Notes under the pieces: model-generated
Seen by the model: only the letters and a program-made list of their open reading frames with translations
What the model was told of the DNA's origin: nothing
The model's database searches: none
Program-made: the position numbers and the translations under genes
Shown: positions 1 to 9,138 of the stretch, piece after piece
How the letters are laid out: each line of letters starts with the position of its first letter
How positions within the stretch are numbered: position 1 is the first letter of the stretch
Source of the DNA: Massilia sp. METH4
GTDB lineage: Bacteria; Pseudomonadota; Gammaproteobacteria; Burkholderiales; Burkholderiaceae_D
Direction: 5' to 3'
DNA: 64,000 bases
Assembly (NCBI RefSeq): GCF_037094685.1
Contig: NZ_CP146614.1
Coordinates: forward strand, 2,480,001-2,544,000

Positions 1-2277
1 TTCGGCGACAAGGAGGTGCTGGATGCCTACGACGAGGCGAAGCGCCACCAGCGCGATACGGAAGAAGAACTGAAACGGTTCGAGGCGGAACTGGAAGGCT
101 CGCGCGCGAACCTGGAAGCGCTGCGCCTGCGCGTGGCCAATTACCACCAGTGGGAAACGCTGCACAAGGAACGCCGCAACCTGCAGGAAGAAGTGCTGCC
201 CACGCTGGAATACCACGAGGCGCGCGAAAAGGCCAACAACATCGGCCGCCAGCTGCGCGAGGCCAAGAAGCCGCTGGCGCAGGTGGACCAGCAGATCGCC
301 GACAGGCGCCGCGAGGTGGAACGGCAAGCCTTGCTGCTGCAGGAAGCGCAGCAACAGGAGACCCTGCTCGAGCAGGAGTCGACGGTGCTGCAGACGCGCC
401 TTTCCGCGCTGAACGCGAAGCTGAAACCGCTGGATAGCCTGATCGAACAGAAGTCGCGCCTGCAGAAGCTGGCCGCCGAAGCTGGTGCGGACATCGCCGA
501 CGTGGCCAAGCAGCTGGAAGAAAAGGAAGCGGAACTGGCGCGCCTGCGTGCCGCGCGCGACGCCGTGTCGTCGCGCATCGCGGCGGACAAGGCCACGATC
601 GCCGCGCTGCAAGGCAAGACCGCGATGCCGGAGCCGGACAATGTCCGGCAGATGCGCCGCGTGCTGCGCGATGCGAACATCCCGCACGCCATGCTCTCCG
701 ATATCGTGGAAGTGACCGATCCGAAGTGGCAGGGCGCCGTCGAGGGCGTGCTGGGCGGCTACGCCTCCGTGGTGCTGCTGGAGAACGCCTCCGACGCGGC
801 CGCCGCGTATCGCCTGGCCGAGAAGGAGCGCTACCGCCACTTCATCGTTCCCGAATGCGTGAAGGCGCACGAGCCGAAGAACGACAGCCTGCTGTCCGTG
901 GTGCGCTTCACGGCGCGCGCGCCGGAATGGCTGATCGAGCAGCTGTCGCGCATCACCCGCGTGGACTCGGTGGAAGAGGGCGCGAAGCTCGGCAATATCG
1001 AGGAATGGATCACGCCGGACGCCTACCACAAGGAACGCCGCGGCGGCCGCTCGCTGTACGTGGAAGTGTCGCGCTACCGCTTCGGTTCGGCCGGCCGCAC
1101 GCAGCGGCAGGAGGCGATTGCCCGCAACCTGCCGACCCTGGAAGCGGAAGAAGACAAGTACACGCTCCAGATCAGCAAGCTCGCTTCCGAGACCAGCGCG
1201 CTGAAGGCCCGCGTTGCCGGCGTGGACGCGGTCAAGGAACTGTCGGCCCGCGCCGACGAGTTCGACGAAGCCGCGCGCACCGCCGTGCCGCTGCGTTCCG
1301 AGCGCCTGGAAGTGGGCTCGCGCCTGGGCGAGCTGCAAGGCTTGATGAAGAACGCGACCGTCAACCGCACCCGTGCCGATGGCGCGTGGAACGCCGCGCG
1401 CATGGCGCTGTCGGAAGCGGAAGCGGGCATGCGCCTGAACTACAAGCGCCAGCTCGACCAGCGCTCCGACCACGCGCGCGCCCTGCTGGCGCTGCGCCGG
1501 CAATGGAAGCACCTGCCGGCTTCGTGGCGCCGCCCCGCGCGCCGCCAGGCGCTGGTGGAACAGCACCACAACGCGCACCAGGTCGACCTGCGCATCGCCA
1601 GCCTGCAAGCGAGCCTGGCGCGGGACGACTGGGAGCTCGACGCGACCGTCATCGACCAGTACGCGCGGCTGAACGAGCAGCTGTCCTCGCGCAAGAGCGA
1701 GACGGAAGAGCGCCGCTACCAGAACAACCGCGCGATCGAAGCCACCGGCAACGCGCGCGGCGCCTATATCGAACGGCTGCGCTACACGATCAGGCAGTAC
1801 ACGAAGAACATCAAGGAACTGGGCGAGCTGGCCAAGATCGAAGTGAGCGCCGACCCCGTCAAGCTGGAGAACGACGACCTGCTGCTGGCCCAGGCGGGCC
1901 TGCACGTGCGCTTCAAGTTCGACGGCAAGGGCGTGATCGGCATGAACGATGGCGAAGCCTCCGGCGGCCAGCAGGTGATGAAATCGCTGGTGCTGCTGAT
2001 CGGCCTGCTGAAATCCGACGAAGGTTCCGGCGGCTTCGTGTTCATCGACGAACCGTTCGCCCACCTGGACATCCGCAACATCCAGCTGGTCGGCGAATTC
2101 CTGAAGAACACCGACGCCCAATACCTGATGACGACCCCGCTGACGCACAACACCGACGTCTACGACCCTTCCGAACTCACGCTCATCACGAGCAAGAAAA
2201 AGAAGGACACGCAGTGGGCCCAGCCGATCTTCGTCCTGCAGCGCAAGAAAGCCGACGACGACAAAGCCGCTGCCTGA
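1..2277 (+). CDS. SMC-like ATP-binding protein (3' part)
   Basis: The reading frame is open from base 1 and enters the window mid-gene; the first in-frame start-like codon (GTG at 16) is internal, so the 5' end with the Walker A motif is missing. What remains reads as the second part of an SMC-type ATPase: a coiled-coil arm rich in E, A, R and L, a globular hinge-like segment near residues 205-300, a second coiled coil, then the ATPase C-lobe with signature SGGQQ near residue 655 and Walker B GFVFIDEPFAHLD near 680. Such proteins dimerise at the hinge and clamp DNA for segregation, repair or plasmid defence. It differs from the usual chromosomal Smc signature, so it is probably an accessory SMC-like protein. 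The missing upstream part and neighbours would be needed to name it. Confidence 0.75.
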   Translation, partial: FGDKEVLDAYDEAKRHQRDTEEELKRFEAELEGSRANLEALRLRVANYHQWETLHKERRNLQEEVLPTLEYHEAREKANNIGRQLREAKKPLAQVDQQIADRRREVERQALLLQEAQQQETLLEQESTVLQTRLSALNAKLKPLDSLIEQKSRLQKLAAEAGADIADVAKQLEEKEAELARLRAARDAVSSRIAADKATIAALQGKTAMPEPDNVRQMRRVLRDANIPHAMLSDIVEVTDPKWQGAVEGVLGGYASVVLLENASDAAAAYRLAEKERYRHFIVPECVKAHEPKNDSLLSVVRFTARAPEWLIEQLSRITRVDSVEEGAKLGNIEEWITPDAYHKERRGGRSLYVEVSRYRFGSAGRTQRQEAIARNLPTLEAEEDKYTLQISKLASETSALKARVAGVDAVKELSARADEFDEAARTAVPLRSERLEVGSRLGELQGLMKNATVNRTRADGAWNAARMALSEAEAGMRLNYKRQLDQRSDHARALLALRRQWKHLPASWRRPARRQALVEQHHNAHQVDLRIASLQASLARDDWELDATVIDQYARLNEQLSSRKSETEERRYQNNRAIEATGNARGAYIERLRYTIRQYTKNIKELGELAKIEVSADPVKLENDDLLLAQAGLHVRFKFDGKGVIGMNDGEASGGQQVMKSLVLLIGLLKSDEGSGGFVFIDEPFAHLDIRNIQLVGEFLKNTDAQYLMTTPLTHNTDVYDPSELTLITSKKKKDTQWAQPIFVLQRKKADDDKAAA

Positions 2278-2289
2278 CGCCAATGTTGC

Positions 2290-2528
2290 CCAAAACCGGG
2301 GTCAGACCCCGATTTTGGGAAATTTTTTGCTCAGCTGAATGACTTGCATCCGGCTGAGCAAAATTCCCGAGTTTTACCTGTCGATCGCCCGGATTCCCGA
2401 CAGGTGTTGTAAAAATTCGGGGACAGTCCCCGAATTTTTACAACGGTGTTTGTTGCGTGGGCGCCGCGATTGGGTGGTGCGTGTGCAATATTTCCTGAAA
2501 TCGGGGGTCCGACCCCGGTTTTAGGAAA
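2290..2528. repeat. cluster of three palindromic repeats plus a hairpin
   Basis: The gap 2278-2670 holds no convincing gene. Three imperfect to perfect palindromes sit in it. At 2290-2318 the core is GGGGTCAGACCCC with 14-nt arms (one mismatch). At 2406-2444 the core is GGGGACAGTCCCC with perfect 19-nt arms and one central base. At 2491-2528 the core is GGGGGTCCGACCCC with AGGAAA-type outer arms. Between the first two, 2317-2335 pairs with 2353-2368 through GCTCAGC/GCTGAGC. Each core is flanked by an A/T tract, so each could act as a terminator on either strand. I see nothing else supportable in 2529-2670. Confidence 0.75.
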
Positions 2529-2670
2529 CTTTTGATCGAGGCTTGCTTATTGCCACCGCAATAGCAGCTCGTGTGGTGCGGTTTGCGTGACGCGCGTGCG
2601 GAAGGGCTGGCTGCATGTGCGTGCCCGGTGGATCGTTCACCACAAGCGCCGGGACTTGTCGCGCCGGAGG

Positions 2671-3474
2671 TTACGGTGCCACCAGGGGTTCGATATCGTA
2701 AGCCTTGTGCAGCGCCGCCAGCAGCGGCTCGGCGCCGGGCAATGGAACGGTGCCAATGCGGCTCACCGCCACGCCGGGCGTCCAGGAATTCATCACGGCG
2801 GCGCCCGTGAAAGCCGCCAGGCTCTCCAGCGTCACCGGCTGCGTGCGTTGCGGGATATCCAGCTCCGCCAGCCGCCGCCGCACGATCTGCATCGTGACCC
2901 CGGCCAGCATCGGCCCTTCCGGCCACACGACGGAGCGGCCATCCCAGAACGCCAGGTTCCAGATGCTCGCTTCGCTGAGGCGGCCCTGGCGGTCCATGAA
3001 TGCCGCGTCGTCGCAGCCCTGCCGCACCGCCTCGCGCAGGTAATGCGTCTTGGCCACTTCGCCCACGTGCTTGATGTGCGGGAGCATGCGTTCGTGTTCG
3101 AACACGGCCAGCGCCAGTGGCCCGGCCGGCGCTTGTGCCGGCGCGGCGGTGCGCACCAGCACGTGCGGCTCCTGGCCGGCCGCGGTGAACTCCCCGGCGG
3201 CACCGTACACGGTGGCCACCAGCGACACATCGGCCGGTCCCTCCTGCAAGGCACTGCGCAGCAGCGCGCGGATGCGTTGCTCCGGCAGCGCCCGCCCGAA
3301 CATCGCTTCCGACGCTTGTCGCAGCCGGTCCAGGTGCAGATCGAGCCCGCGTACGCGGCCGCCCCGCACCTGCATGGCCGTGAAATGGGCATAGCCGGCG
3401 AACGCCAGCGGCGCCAGCGCCGCCGCGTCGGCCGGCTCGCCATCGCGCTGGACCGTATGGAATCCTGCTTGCAT
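2671..3474 (-). CDS. class IV aminotransferase (PLP-dependent)
   Basis: 267 aa, the size of fold-type IV PLP enzymes such as branched-chain aminotransferases, D-amino-acid transaminases and aminodeoxychorismate lyases. The segment around residues 137-172 (KHVGEVAKTHYLREA followed by a GRLSEASIWNLAFW stretch) matches the cofactor-binding core; K142 is the likely Schiff-base lysine, and the conserved E and N of the SEAS-N-F motif follow. The sequence does not separate transaminase from lyase. The gene is divergent from a LysR regulator starting about 100 bp away, the usual layout for a regulator and its target. No signal peptide, so it is cytoplasmic. Confidence 0.75.
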   Translation of the reverse strand: MQAGFHTVQRDGEPADAAALAPLAFAGYAHFTAMQVRGGRVRGLDLHLDRLRQASEAMFGRALPEQRIRALLRSALQEGPADVSLVATVYGAAGEFTAAGQEPHVLVRTAAPAQAPAGPLALAVFEHERMLPHIKHVGEVAKTHYLREAVRQGCDDAAFMDRQGRLSEASIWNLAFWDGRSVVWPEGPMLAGVTMQIVRRRLAELDIPQRTQPVTLESLAAFTGAAVMNSWTPGVAVSRIGTVPLPGAEPLLAALHKAYDIEPLVAP

Positions 3475-3574
3475 TGCATCCTCCTCGTCGTGATCGAGGC
3501 GTCACTATCGCGGATTGACTGGCGCTTGTGAAACGAGTAATTTTTGATGGATCATCAAACAGCATTTGACGATC

Positions 3575-4552
3575 ATGCCCCGGATCATCCCCCCGCTATT
3601 GCCCCCGCTATTGCCCCCGATATTGCCCCCCTTCGTGCCCGGCACCCGCGCGCTGCGTACCTTCGAAGCGGCAGCACGCCACCTCAACTTCACCCGCGCC
3701 GCGGATGAAGTCGGGCTGACCGCGGCGGCCGTCAGCCACCAGATCAAGGAGATGGAAGAGCAGCTCGGCGTGCCGCTGTTCGTGCGCACCAGCCGGTCCG
3801 TGCGTCTCACGCCAGCGGGCGAGCGGATGTTCGACGCGACCAGCGCGGCATTGGAAACGCTGCACCGTGCCGCAGGGGAAGCGCGCCGGCTCCACGGCCA
3901 TGCCGGGCCACTACGGTTGACGATCGGCCCCCGTTTCGCCACCAACTGGCTGTTCCCTCGCCTGCCTGCCTTCCAGGCGGCGCATCCGCGCGTGCAGCTG
4001 GCCTTCGATATCACGGACGAAGTGCGCGACCTCCAAGCGGGCGATGCCGACGTGGCGATCCGCTTCGGCGCGGGGAATTATCGGGGCGCCGAATCGGTAC
4101 GCCTGTTCGGGACCGTGCTCATCGCCGTGTGCCATCCAGCACTGGCCGCCTCCCTGCGCACGCCGCGCGACCTGCCGCGGCACACCTTGTGCCACGTCTC
4201 CTGCGAGGCGGGCGGCCGTGCCTGGCCCCGCTGGCGCGACTGGATGGCCGCCGCGGGCATCCATGACTTCGACGATTCGGGCTGCGTAACGTTCAAAGAA
4301 TCGAGCCACGTGATCCAGGCGGCCACGGATGGCGGCGCGATCGGCCTGGCCGAGCTGCCGATGGTGGCCCGGGAGCTGGCCGAGGGAAGGCTGGTGAGAC
4401 TGTTCGACGTGGCGGTGCCGGTGGGGGACGATTTCGCCTATCACCTGGTGTATCCGGCCGGCGCCGGAGAAGATGAGCGCATTGCCGCGCTGCGCGCCTG
4501 GCTGCAGGCCGAAGTCGGGTGCTCCATGCCCCGCTCCCTCAACGCAGCCTGA
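3575..4552 (+). CDS. LysR-family transcriptional regulator (GcvA-like)
   Basis: About 325 aa. An N-terminal winged helix-turn-helix (ALRTFEAAARHLNFTRAA then LTAAAVSHQIKEMEEQLG) is followed by a LysR substrate-binding domain. The phrase TRAADEVGLTAAAVSHQ is typical of the GcvA/AmpR subgroup. The start is uncertain: an in-frame TTG lies at 3566 and ATG at 3575, with no clear Shine-Dalgarno for either. The N-terminus is odd, a proline/leucine run (PPLLPPLLPPILPP) encoded by a short tandem DNA repeat at about 3590-3632. Divergent from the class IV aminotransferase gene, which it probably controls. Its 3' end overlaps the convergent DUF2141 gene by 14 bp. Confidence 0.85.
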   Translation: MPRIIPPLLPPLLPPILPPFVPGTRALRTFEAAARHLNFTRAADEVGLTAAAVSHQIKEMEEQLGVPLFVRTSRSVRLTPAGERMFDATSAALETLHRAAGEARRLHGHAGPLRLTIGPRFATNWLFPRLPAFQAAHPRVQLAFDITDEVRDLQAGDADVAIRFGAGNYRGAESVRLFGTVLIAVCHPALAASLRTPRDLPRHTLCHVSCEAGGRAWPRWRDWMAAAGIHDFDDSGCVTFKESSHVIQAATDGGAIGLAELPMVARELAEGRLVRLFDVAVPVGDDFAYHLVYPAGAGEDERIAALRAWLQAEVGCSMPRSLNAA

Positions 4553-4967
4553 CGCTCACCACCGTCGGCTCTTCCTTCACCTCGACCGCCGCATCCTCGA
4601 ACGTTGGCGGCCCGAAGTTCGCCCGGGCGTCGCGCGACATGCCCCAGTTCTCGGTCGGGATGCCGAGCGTGCGGTCGAGCTGGCCGTTGTCATTGGCGTC
4701 CTCGTAGGCCAGCACGGCGAAGGTGCCCGGCGGCACGTCCGGCACGGAGACCTTCACCGTGCCCGCTTCGGCCGGTACCGAGGCCGTGTAAGTACACTGT
4801 TTCAGGAAGCGCTCGCGGTCGCACACCGCCACGCTGACTTTTCCCTTGCCGGCCACGTTCTCGACCTTGATGTCGACTGTCGCCGCGTCAACGGGAGGCA
4901 GGGCGGCGCAGCACAGCCCCGCCGCGAAGAAGAGGGCGCCCCAGGTGCGCCGGTTCAGCAACGTCAT
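4539..4967 (-). CDS. exported DUF2141-family protein
   Basis: 142 aa from the ATG at 4967, chosen because AAGGAAA lies just upstream and because it places a clean signal peptide first (MTLLNRRTWGALFFAAGL, then a small-residue cleavage site near PVDAA). The mature part is a beta-rich domain with the conserved DANDNGQLD and PTENWGMS motifs of DUF2141 (PF09912). Function is unknown; the D/N-rich loop suggests a calcium-binding-like turn. It sits next to crtZ, divergently oriented with about 95 bp between starts. An extension to 5057 is open but lacks a ribosome site and would bury the signal peptide. Confidence 0.75.
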   Translation of the reverse strand: MTLLNRRTWGALFFAAGLCCAALPPVDAATVDIKVENVAGKGKVSVAVCDRERFLKQCTYTASVPAEAGTVKVSVPDVPPGTFAVLAYEDANDNGQLDRTLGIPTENWGMSRDARANFGPPTFEDAAVEVKEEPTVVSVRLR

Positions 4968-5062
4968 GTTATTTTTCCTTTCCTGATCGACCGTTTCCGC
5001 GGCGCTGCCGCCGGGGGGCTTGTGGTAGTCTTGGCAACTCCCGAACCGATCGCCCAACCACC

Positions 5063-5596
5063 ATGCTGTTCAATGCGCTCATCGTCATTGCCACCGTCAT
5101 CGGGATGGAGCTGTTTTCCATCCTTGCGCACAAGTACGTCATGCATGGCTTCGGCTGGGAGTGGCATCGATCCCATCACGAACCCAGGAGCGGCTGGTTC
5201 GAGAAAAACGACCTGTACGCGGTGTGCTTCGCCGGCATCGCCATCGCCCTGATCTACGCCGGCAGCCGCGGCTACCACCCGCTCGAATGGATCGGCGCGG
5301 GCATGACGGCGTACGGCCTGCTTTACTTCGTCGCCCACGATGGGCTGGTGCACCAGCGCTGGCCGTTCCGCTACGTGCCGCGCCGCGGCTACCTGAAGCG
5401 GCTGTACCAGGCGCACCGCATGCACCACGCCGTGCATGGCAAGGAAGGCACCGTGTCGTTCGGCTTCCTGTATGCGCCGCCGGTGGCGAAACTCAAGCGG
5501 CAGTTGCACGCTCTGCACCAGGGGCGGCCGCCGGCGCGCGTGGGCGCTGCCACAACCCTGCCGGACGAGCCGCCGGCCGCCGGAACCGGGACTTGA
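5063..5596 (+). CDS. crtZ: beta-carotene hydroxylase CrtZ
   Basis: 177 aa membrane di-iron hydroxylase that adds 3- and 3'-hydroxyls to beta-carotene, giving zeaxanthin by way of cryptoxanthin. The histidine clusters are all present: HKYVMH, HRSHH, HDGLVHQRW and HRMHHA, between hydrophobic segments (MLFNALIVIATVIGMELFS at the N-terminus and a middle pair). The gene runs opposite to the rest of the crt cluster, and its last 104 bp overlap the 3' end of crtB tail to tail. The same convergent crtB/crtZ layout is known from Pantoea/Erwinia clusters. The C-terminal 30 residues, read antisense to crtB, are low-complexity (P, A, R, G). Confidence 0.93.
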   Translation: MLFNALIVIATVIGMELFSILAHKYVMHGFGWEWHRSHHEPRSGWFEKNDLYAVCFAGIAIALIYAGSRGYHPLEWIGAGMTAYGLLYFVAHDGLVHQRWPFRYVPRRGYLKRLYQAHRMHHAVHGKEGTVSFGFLYAPPVAKLKRQLHALHQGRPPARVGAATTLPDEPPAAGTGT

Positions 5597-6461
5597 GGGC
5601 CAGGGCGCTACCCTTGGCCAGCAGCCACAGTTTCATCGCCTTCGACGTGCCCACCCGTTCATCCCACGCGTGGGCGCCGCGCCGCTTCACCTCGATGCCG
5701 ATCTGGCGGTACACATACCTTGCCGTGGCGATCGCCCACGCGGAGCGCAGCGGCAGCGCGGCGATGCCGTCGGCAGCCGAGTCGTAATACGGTTCCGCGT
5801 GCTCGACCAGCCTTGCCGCCACGCGGGCCAGCGCCGCGCGATGCCGGGGCATGGCGATCTCCCCGGCCGGGATGCCCGCTTCGCGCAGCCATTGCGCCGG
5901 CAGGTAGACGCGGCCAATGGCGGCATCGTCGACGATGTCGCGGGCGATGTTCGTCAGCTGGAACGCCAGGCCCAGGTCGCAGGCGCGGTCCAGCACCGCT
6001 TCCTCCTTTGCCCCCATGATCGATGCCATCATCAACCCGACCACGCCGGCCACGTGGTAGCAGTAGCGCAGCGTGTCGTCGATCGTCTCGTAGCGCTGCT
6101 GGTGCGCGTCCATCGCAAAGCCGGCCAGGTGGTCGAACGCGAAGCGGGGAGCGATCCCGTGGCGCAGCGCCACTTCCTGGAAAGCGGCACACGCCGGGTC
6201 CTGCATCGTCTCGCCGGCGTACGCGCGCCGCGTGTCATCCTCGAGAGTGCCGAGCAGCCGCTGCGCTTCCTCGGGGGCTGGCGCGGCGCTGCCGAAGCCG
6301 AGGTCCTGGCCGTCGACCACGTCGTCGCAGTGGCGACACCAGGCGTACAGCATCAGCACGCTGCGGCGCGTGGCCGGGTCGAACAGTTTCGCTGCCGCGG
6401 CAAAGCTCTTCGAGCCCACGTTGATGGTGGTCGTCGCGTGATCGAGCAGATCCCCGCTCAT
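5493..6461 (-). CDS. crtB: 15-cis-phytoene synthase CrtB
   Basis: 322 aa from the ATG at 6461, which overlaps the crtI stop in an ATGA. It condenses two GGPP to phytoene through prephytoene diphosphate. The squalene/phytoene synthase motifs are clear: YAWCRHCDDVVDG (first Asp-rich region, near residue 45) and QLTNIARDIVDDAAIGRVYLP (second Asp-rich region, near residues 165-185). The C-terminus ends in the family-typical LWQRPR followed by an alanine/proline tail that overlaps crtZ. Last gene of the crtE-X-Y-I-B transcription unit. Confidence 0.95.
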   Translation of the reverse strand: MSGDLLDHATTTINVGSKSFAAAAKLFDPATRRSVLMLYAWCRHCDDVVDGQDLGFGSAAPAPEEAQRLLGTLEDDTRRAYAGETMQDPACAAFQEVALRHGIAPRFAFDHLAGFAMDAHQQRYETIDDTLRYCYHVAGVVGLMMASIMGAKEEAVLDRACDLGLAFQLTNIARDIVDDAAIGRVYLPAQWLREAGIPAGEIAMPRHRAALARVAARLVEHAEPYYDSAADGIAALPLRSAWAIATARYVYRQIGIEVKRRGAHAWDERVGTSKAMKLWLLAKGSALALKSRFRRPAARPAGLWQRPRAPAAAPGAERATAA

Positions 6462-7948
6462 GGGTGCACCCCCTCCAGCATCAGGCCGGCGGTCGCCTTG
6501 GCCGAGCCGATCACGCCCGGCACTCCCGCGCCGGGGTGCGTGCCGGCGCCCACCAGGTACAGGTTTGCCAGGTCGGCGTCGCGATTGTGCGGCCGGAACC
6601 AGGCACTTTGCGTGAGGATCGGTTCGAGCGAGAACGCGGAACCCAGGTGGGCGTTCAATTCGTCGCGGAAGTCGAGCGGCGTGAAGATGCGGCTCGTCAC
6701 CAGCTGGCTGCGCAGGCCCGGCATGTAGCGCCGCTCCAGGTACTCGAAGATGCGGTCGCGGTAGCGCGGCCCTTCCACGGTCCAGTCGATCGGCGCATGG
6801 CCCAGGTGCGGCACCGGGGCCAGCACGTAATGGCTGCCGCAGCCTGGCGGCGCCAGCGAAGGATCGGTGACGCACGGGGCGTGCAGGTACAGCGAGAAAT
6901 CCTCGGCCAGCGTGTTGCCGCCGAAGATCTCGCTGATCAGTTCCCGGTAGCGCGGGCCGAAGCACACGGTGTGGTGCTGCAACTGCTCGTGGTGGTGATC
7001 CAGGCCGAAATACAGCACGAACAGCGAATTGGAAAACCGCTTCTTCTTCAGTGACTCGGCGCGCGCCGCGCCGCGTGGATGCTGGCCGAGCAGGGCCGCA
7101 TACGTGTGGACCACGTCCGCGTTCGACGCCACCGCGTCCGCCGGGAAGAAGCGGCCATCCTCGATCCGCACGCCGATGGCGCGCCCGCCCGAGGTTTCGA
7201 TGCGCGCCACCGGCGCGTTCAGTTCGATGCGCCCGCCGATATCCTGGAACAACCGCACCAGCGCCTTCACGAGCGCGCCCGTGCCGCCGCGCGGAAACCA
7301 CACGCCCCACTGGCGCTCCAGCGCGTGAATCAGCGTGTAGATCGACGAGGTGGCGAACGGATTGCCGCCCACCAGCAGGGAATGGAAGGAGAAGGCCTGG
7401 CGCAGGTGCTCGTCCTGGATGAAGCGGGAGACAAGGTTGTACACGCTGCGCCAGGCCTGCAGCCGCGCCAGTTGCGGGCCGGCCTGGATCATGTCGCGGA
7501 ACGACAGGAACGGCACCGCGCCGAGCTTGAGGTAACCCTCCTCGAACGTGGCCTTCGAATAGGCGAGGAAGCGCTGGTAACCCTGCACGTCGGCCGGGTT
7601 GCGGGCGTGGATCTGGCGGTCCAGCGCTTCCTGGTCGTTGGCATAGTCGAAGTGGCTGCCGTCTTCCCAGCACAGCCGGTAGAACGGCGCCACGGGAAGC
7701 ATCTCCACGTAGTCCGCCATCTTCTTGCCGGCGGCGGCGAACAGTTCTTCGATCGCGCTCGGATCGGTGATCACCGTGGGGCCGGCATCGAACACGAAGC
7801 CCTGGTCTTCGTACACGTAGGCGCGGCCGCCCGGTTTGTCGCGTTTTTCCAGCAGCGTGGTCTGGATGCCGCTGGCCTGCAGGCGGATGGCCAGCGCCAG
7901 GCCGCCAAAGCCGGCGCCCACGACCACGGCGGTTTTCGTTCGGTTCAT
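6458..7948 (-). CDS. crtI: phytoene desaturase CrtI
   Basis: 496 aa FAD enzyme that carries phytoene through four desaturations to lycopene. The N-terminal dinucleotide fold is intact (VVVGAGFGGLALAIRLQASG, then LLEKRDKPGGRAY). The C-terminal carotenoid-oxidoreductase signature GAGTHPGAGVPGVIGSAK lies near residue 470. The length matches bacterial CrtI (about 490 aa). It starts at the ATG at 7948, overlapping the crtY stop by four bases, and its own stop overlaps the crtB start the same way, so translational coupling is likely. Confidence 0.95.
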   Translation of the reverse strand: MNRTKTAVVVGAGFGGLALAIRLQASGIQTTLLEKRDKPGGRAYVYEDQGFVFDAGPTVITDPSAIEELFAAAGKKMADYVEMLPVAPFYRLCWEDGSHFDYANDQEALDRQIHARNPADVQGYQRFLAYSKATFEEGYLKLGAVPFLSFRDMIQAGPQLARLQAWRSVYNLVSRFIQDEHLRQAFSFHSLLVGGNPFATSSIYTLIHALERQWGVWFPRGGTGALVKALVRLFQDIGGRIELNAPVARIETSGGRAIGVRIEDGRFFPADAVASNADVVHTYAALLGQHPRGAARAESLKKKRFSNSLFVLYFGLDHHHEQLQHHTVCFGPRYRELISEIFGGNTLAEDFSLYLHAPCVTDPSLAPPGCGSHYVLAPVPHLGHAPIDWTVEGPRYRDRIFEYLERRYMPGLRSQLVTSRIFTPLDFRDELNAHLGSAFSLEPILTQSAWFRPHNRDADLANLYLVGAGTHPGAGVPGVIGSAKATAGLMLEGVHP

Positions 7949-9138
7949 GCTGATGTCCTGATGTCTCGGATGGTTCGTGAAGGGATCTGGTGCGGGTGGA
8001 CGCGCATGGCGGCATCCATCGCGGCGCCCACGGGAACCGGCGGCTTGCCCGTCAATACGCGCGCCATGTCGGCCAGGGTGGGCCGGCCCGCGTAAAAGCG
8101 GGCGACGAGGCCGGGCGGCAGCCGGTAGAAGCGCTGCATCACGCGCCAGCGGTTTTCCGGCTCGCCGGCCAGGAACAGCATGCGGTTCAGCAGCCGGAAG
8201 AAGCGCTGGCCGCGCCACTCGCGCCGCGCCTCGTGCCGGATCGCGGCGAACAGCGCCGGCGCGTCCAGCGACGGCAAGCCGGCGATATGGTCGGCCAGCC
8301 GCACCGCGTGCGGCAGCGAGTAGCCGGTGGTGGGGTGGAACAGGCCGGCGCGCAAGCCCGTGCAGGGCTGGCCGGCCAGGCTGTCCCAATAGCGTTCCAC
8401 GTCGCCGGCCAGCACGATCGGCAGCGAGCCGTGCTCCTCGCGCAGCACTTCGGCGATGCGCCAGCCGCGTGCCTGTGCGTAAGCGGCGATATTGGCGCGC
8501 AGCCGCGCGGGTTCCCAGGCGGCGGTGTCCACATAGTGGGTATCCTCGATCAGCAGCCGGTCCGGCGCGAACGGCAGCAGGTAGACGAAGCGGTAGCCGC
8601 CCTGCTGGGCCACGCCGGCATCCATGATCACGGGCCGCGCCAGGCCGTGGGGCGCTTGCAGCCGCACTTCCTGGCCGAGGAAGGTCTGGTAGCCCAGCGC
8701 CAGGCAGTCGCTGGCGCGTATGCCGCGGCCGTCGATCACGGCGCGTGCCGCCAGTACTTCGCCGCCGGCCAGGCGCACCGTGGTGGGCGTCACGTCCTCG
8801 ATGCGCGCACCCAGCCGCAGCGCTGGGCCCAGCGCCGGTTCGATGACGCGCGCGAAGTCGCCGGACGCAATGCTCGCGTAGCCGCTGTCCAGCGTGCGGG
8901 AGTAGTCGGGGAAGATCACGTCGTAGCCGGGCCAGCGCGCACCGACCAGCGGCGCGATCCAGGCTTGCTGGGCTGCGTCCAGGTCGCCGTCGTGGAACGA
9001 CCAGGTATGGTTGCCGCCGATGGCATTGCCGCTTTCCAGCAGCAGGATGCGCAGCTCGGGGCGCCGCATGCGCAGCCGCCAGGCCAGCAGTCCGTTGGCG
9101 AGGCCGCCGCCGGCCAGGATCACGTCCCAGGTGTTCAT
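7945..9138 (-). CDS. crtY: lycopene beta-cyclase CrtY
   Basis: 397 aa. Converts lycopene to beta-carotene without net redox change. The N-terminal FAD/NAD-binding motif is ILAGGGLANGLLAWRL, followed by the GNHTWSFHDGD motif characteristic of CrtY, and later a YxFVYLLPF segment and FHPTTGYSLPHAVRLAD. The size and motif order agree with the proteobacterial CrtY family. It is coupled by ATGA overlaps to crtX upstream and crtI downstream. Confidence 0.94.
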   Translation of the reverse strand: MNTWDVILAGGGLANGLLAWRLRMRRPELRILLLESGNAIGGNHTWSFHDGDLDAAQQAWIAPLVGARWPGYDVIFPDYSRTLDSGYASIASGDFARVIEPALGPALRLGARIEDVTPTTVRLAGGEVLAARAVIDGRGIRASDCLALGYQTFLGQEVRLQAPHGLARPVIMDAGVAQQGGYRFVYLLPFAPDRLLIEDTHYVDTAAWEPARLRANIAAYAQARGWRIAEVLREEHGSLPIVLAGDVERYWDSLAGQPCTGLRAGLFHPTTGYSLPHAVRLADHIAGLPSLDAPALFAAIRHEARREWRGQRFFRLLNRMLFLAGEPENRWRVMQRFYRLPPGLVARFYAGRPTLADMARVLTGKPPVPVGAAMDAAMRVHPHQIPSRTIRDIRTSA

